Under the pieces are notes generated by a model. The model searched no databases. It worked only from the letters and a program-made list of their open reading frames with translations, and was not told where the DNA came from. A stretch of DNA of 64,000 bases from Acanthaster planci (taxonomy: Eukaryota > Echinodermata > Asteroidea > Valvatida > Acanthasteridae): assembly GCF_001949145.1 (NCBI RefSeq), contig NW_019091359.1, forward strand, positions 94,713 through 158,712, written 5' to 3'. Positions 63,201 to 64,000 of the stretch are shown here, piece by piece. The stretch's first letter is position 1. Each line of letters begins with the position of its first letter. Made by a program: the position numbers and the translations under genes.

Positions 63201-64000
63201 ATTTCAACCGTACGCGTGTGCGCGCACCCGGCATATACATGTATGCAGAGACCGTCCGCTTTGATATAAATCGGTCGCATGTGCTCAGCACATACATGTA
63301 CATCTGCACGCACACATGGTAGTTCCCATCAAAGGACCATCATTTCCATGTAAAAAGACAACCCCTCTAGTTCCTCCATGGCACAGTGAAACATGAATAC
63401 ACATGTAATATGTCAGTCCAACAGGATATTGGTACTACGTGTGTAAAGACATGCTCTCTCTTGCTCACATAGGGACCCATACTTCACTATTAGTAGCACA
63501 CTTTCAATTATGAGCAACAGAACAACCCATCTTCCCTTCAATCGTCTTAGGGGGCTGATCCATGAAAGTCAAACCAGAAGATAAAGACTCAAATCTTTTT
63601 ACCCTCTCCCGGCAGATGGCTTGGTTTAAAAGAGGTCGAGCATTGGCCCAGATGATTCCAGTCATGGAGGAATAAAAAACGCGGCAAGGTCTCCACGGAT
63701 CAGTCTTGACAGCGCTCTCTAAGATGACGCATTCCTTGAAGGCATTACCTAACTATTAAACACCGACATGACCCGGGGCAAGATGGCCTATTTCTTGAGT
63801 AGAAAAACATGGATATACAACAGCAGGCCGGCAACTGACAGAAACAAACCCTTGGAAGTAATTTCTTTTTCTCATTTCAAACTAGATAGTGCAACATGAA
63901 GCACAACCCAGACCGCAGGGGGAGGGGGAGGGGCTGGGAGAACACATGGTAATCAGCCAATGACTGACATCACAAGCTTTGGCTGAGGCAAGCAATAATG
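60209..64000 (-). other. LIMK intron, no exon recognised
   Basis: I searched by eye for LIM-domain Cys/His spacing and PDZ motifs on the minus strand and found none. The stretch at 62820-62870 (aattcaaattcaattcaatc) resembles the 3' tail of non-LTR elements but is too short to assign. G-runs of quadruplex type lie at 63918-63938. Confidence 0.5.

Overview
This window is metazoan nuclear DNA. It carries four protein-coding genes built from short exons with GT-AG introns, plus large AT-richer introns and intergenic DNA full of small transposon-derived repeats and two assembly gaps (runs of N). The four genes and their gene order point to an invertebrate deuterostome. An echinoderm fits well, but hemichordate or cephalochordate cannot be excluded from sequence reading alone. 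I saw no bacterial operons, CRISPR arrays or viral genes.

Layout: (1) 1-9748 is upstream, mostly non-coding DNA with a possible promoter near 2.0-2.4 kb, foldback repeats and a local repeat family. (2) 9749-24382 (+) is a complete 17-exon gene for the eIF4E transporter 4E-T (EIF4ENIF1), with a predicted product of 1338 aa. (3) 24383-32398 is its 3' flank and an intergenic region with transposon remnants. (4) 32399-43356 (-) is a complete 10-exon gene for the GTPase DRG1, 365 aa. Its introns hold several DNA-transposon-like elements and a tRNA-like pair. (5) 43357-43542 is a 186-bp interval between divergent start codons, probably a bidirectional promoter. (6) 43543-48582 (+) is a complete 5-exon gene for the mitochondrial pseudouridine synthase RPUSD4, 492 aa. 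(7) 48583-55187 is intergenic or 3'UTR. (8) 55188-60208 (-) holds nine exons coding for the whole kinase domain and C-terminus of LIM kinase (LIMK). The exons for its LIM and PDZ domains must lie beyond the right edge. (9) 60209-64000 is LIMK intron.

For all four genes the exon lengths join in one open frame with consensus splice sites, so the gene models are internally consistent. The order and orientation 4E-T(+), DRG1(-), LIMK(-) is, after flipping, the same as I recall for LIMK2, DRG1 and EIF4ENIF1 on human 22q12. RPUSD4 is the extra gene here. This looks like an ancient gene neighbourhood. The genes do not form one pathway: 4E-T acts in translational repression and P-bodies, DRG1 in ribosome-associated GTPase function, RPUSD4 in mitochondrial RNA modification and LIMK in actin control through cofilin.

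The most unusual points are a non-canonical eIF4E-binding motif in 4E-T (His at the hydrophobic position), two non-autonomous transposon families with TTAA target sites (piggyBac-like), and both assembly gaps lying inside copies of one of those families. A further lead is a set of foldback elements, one of which carries a TISU/YY1-like start-site motif. I found no convincing new gene system.
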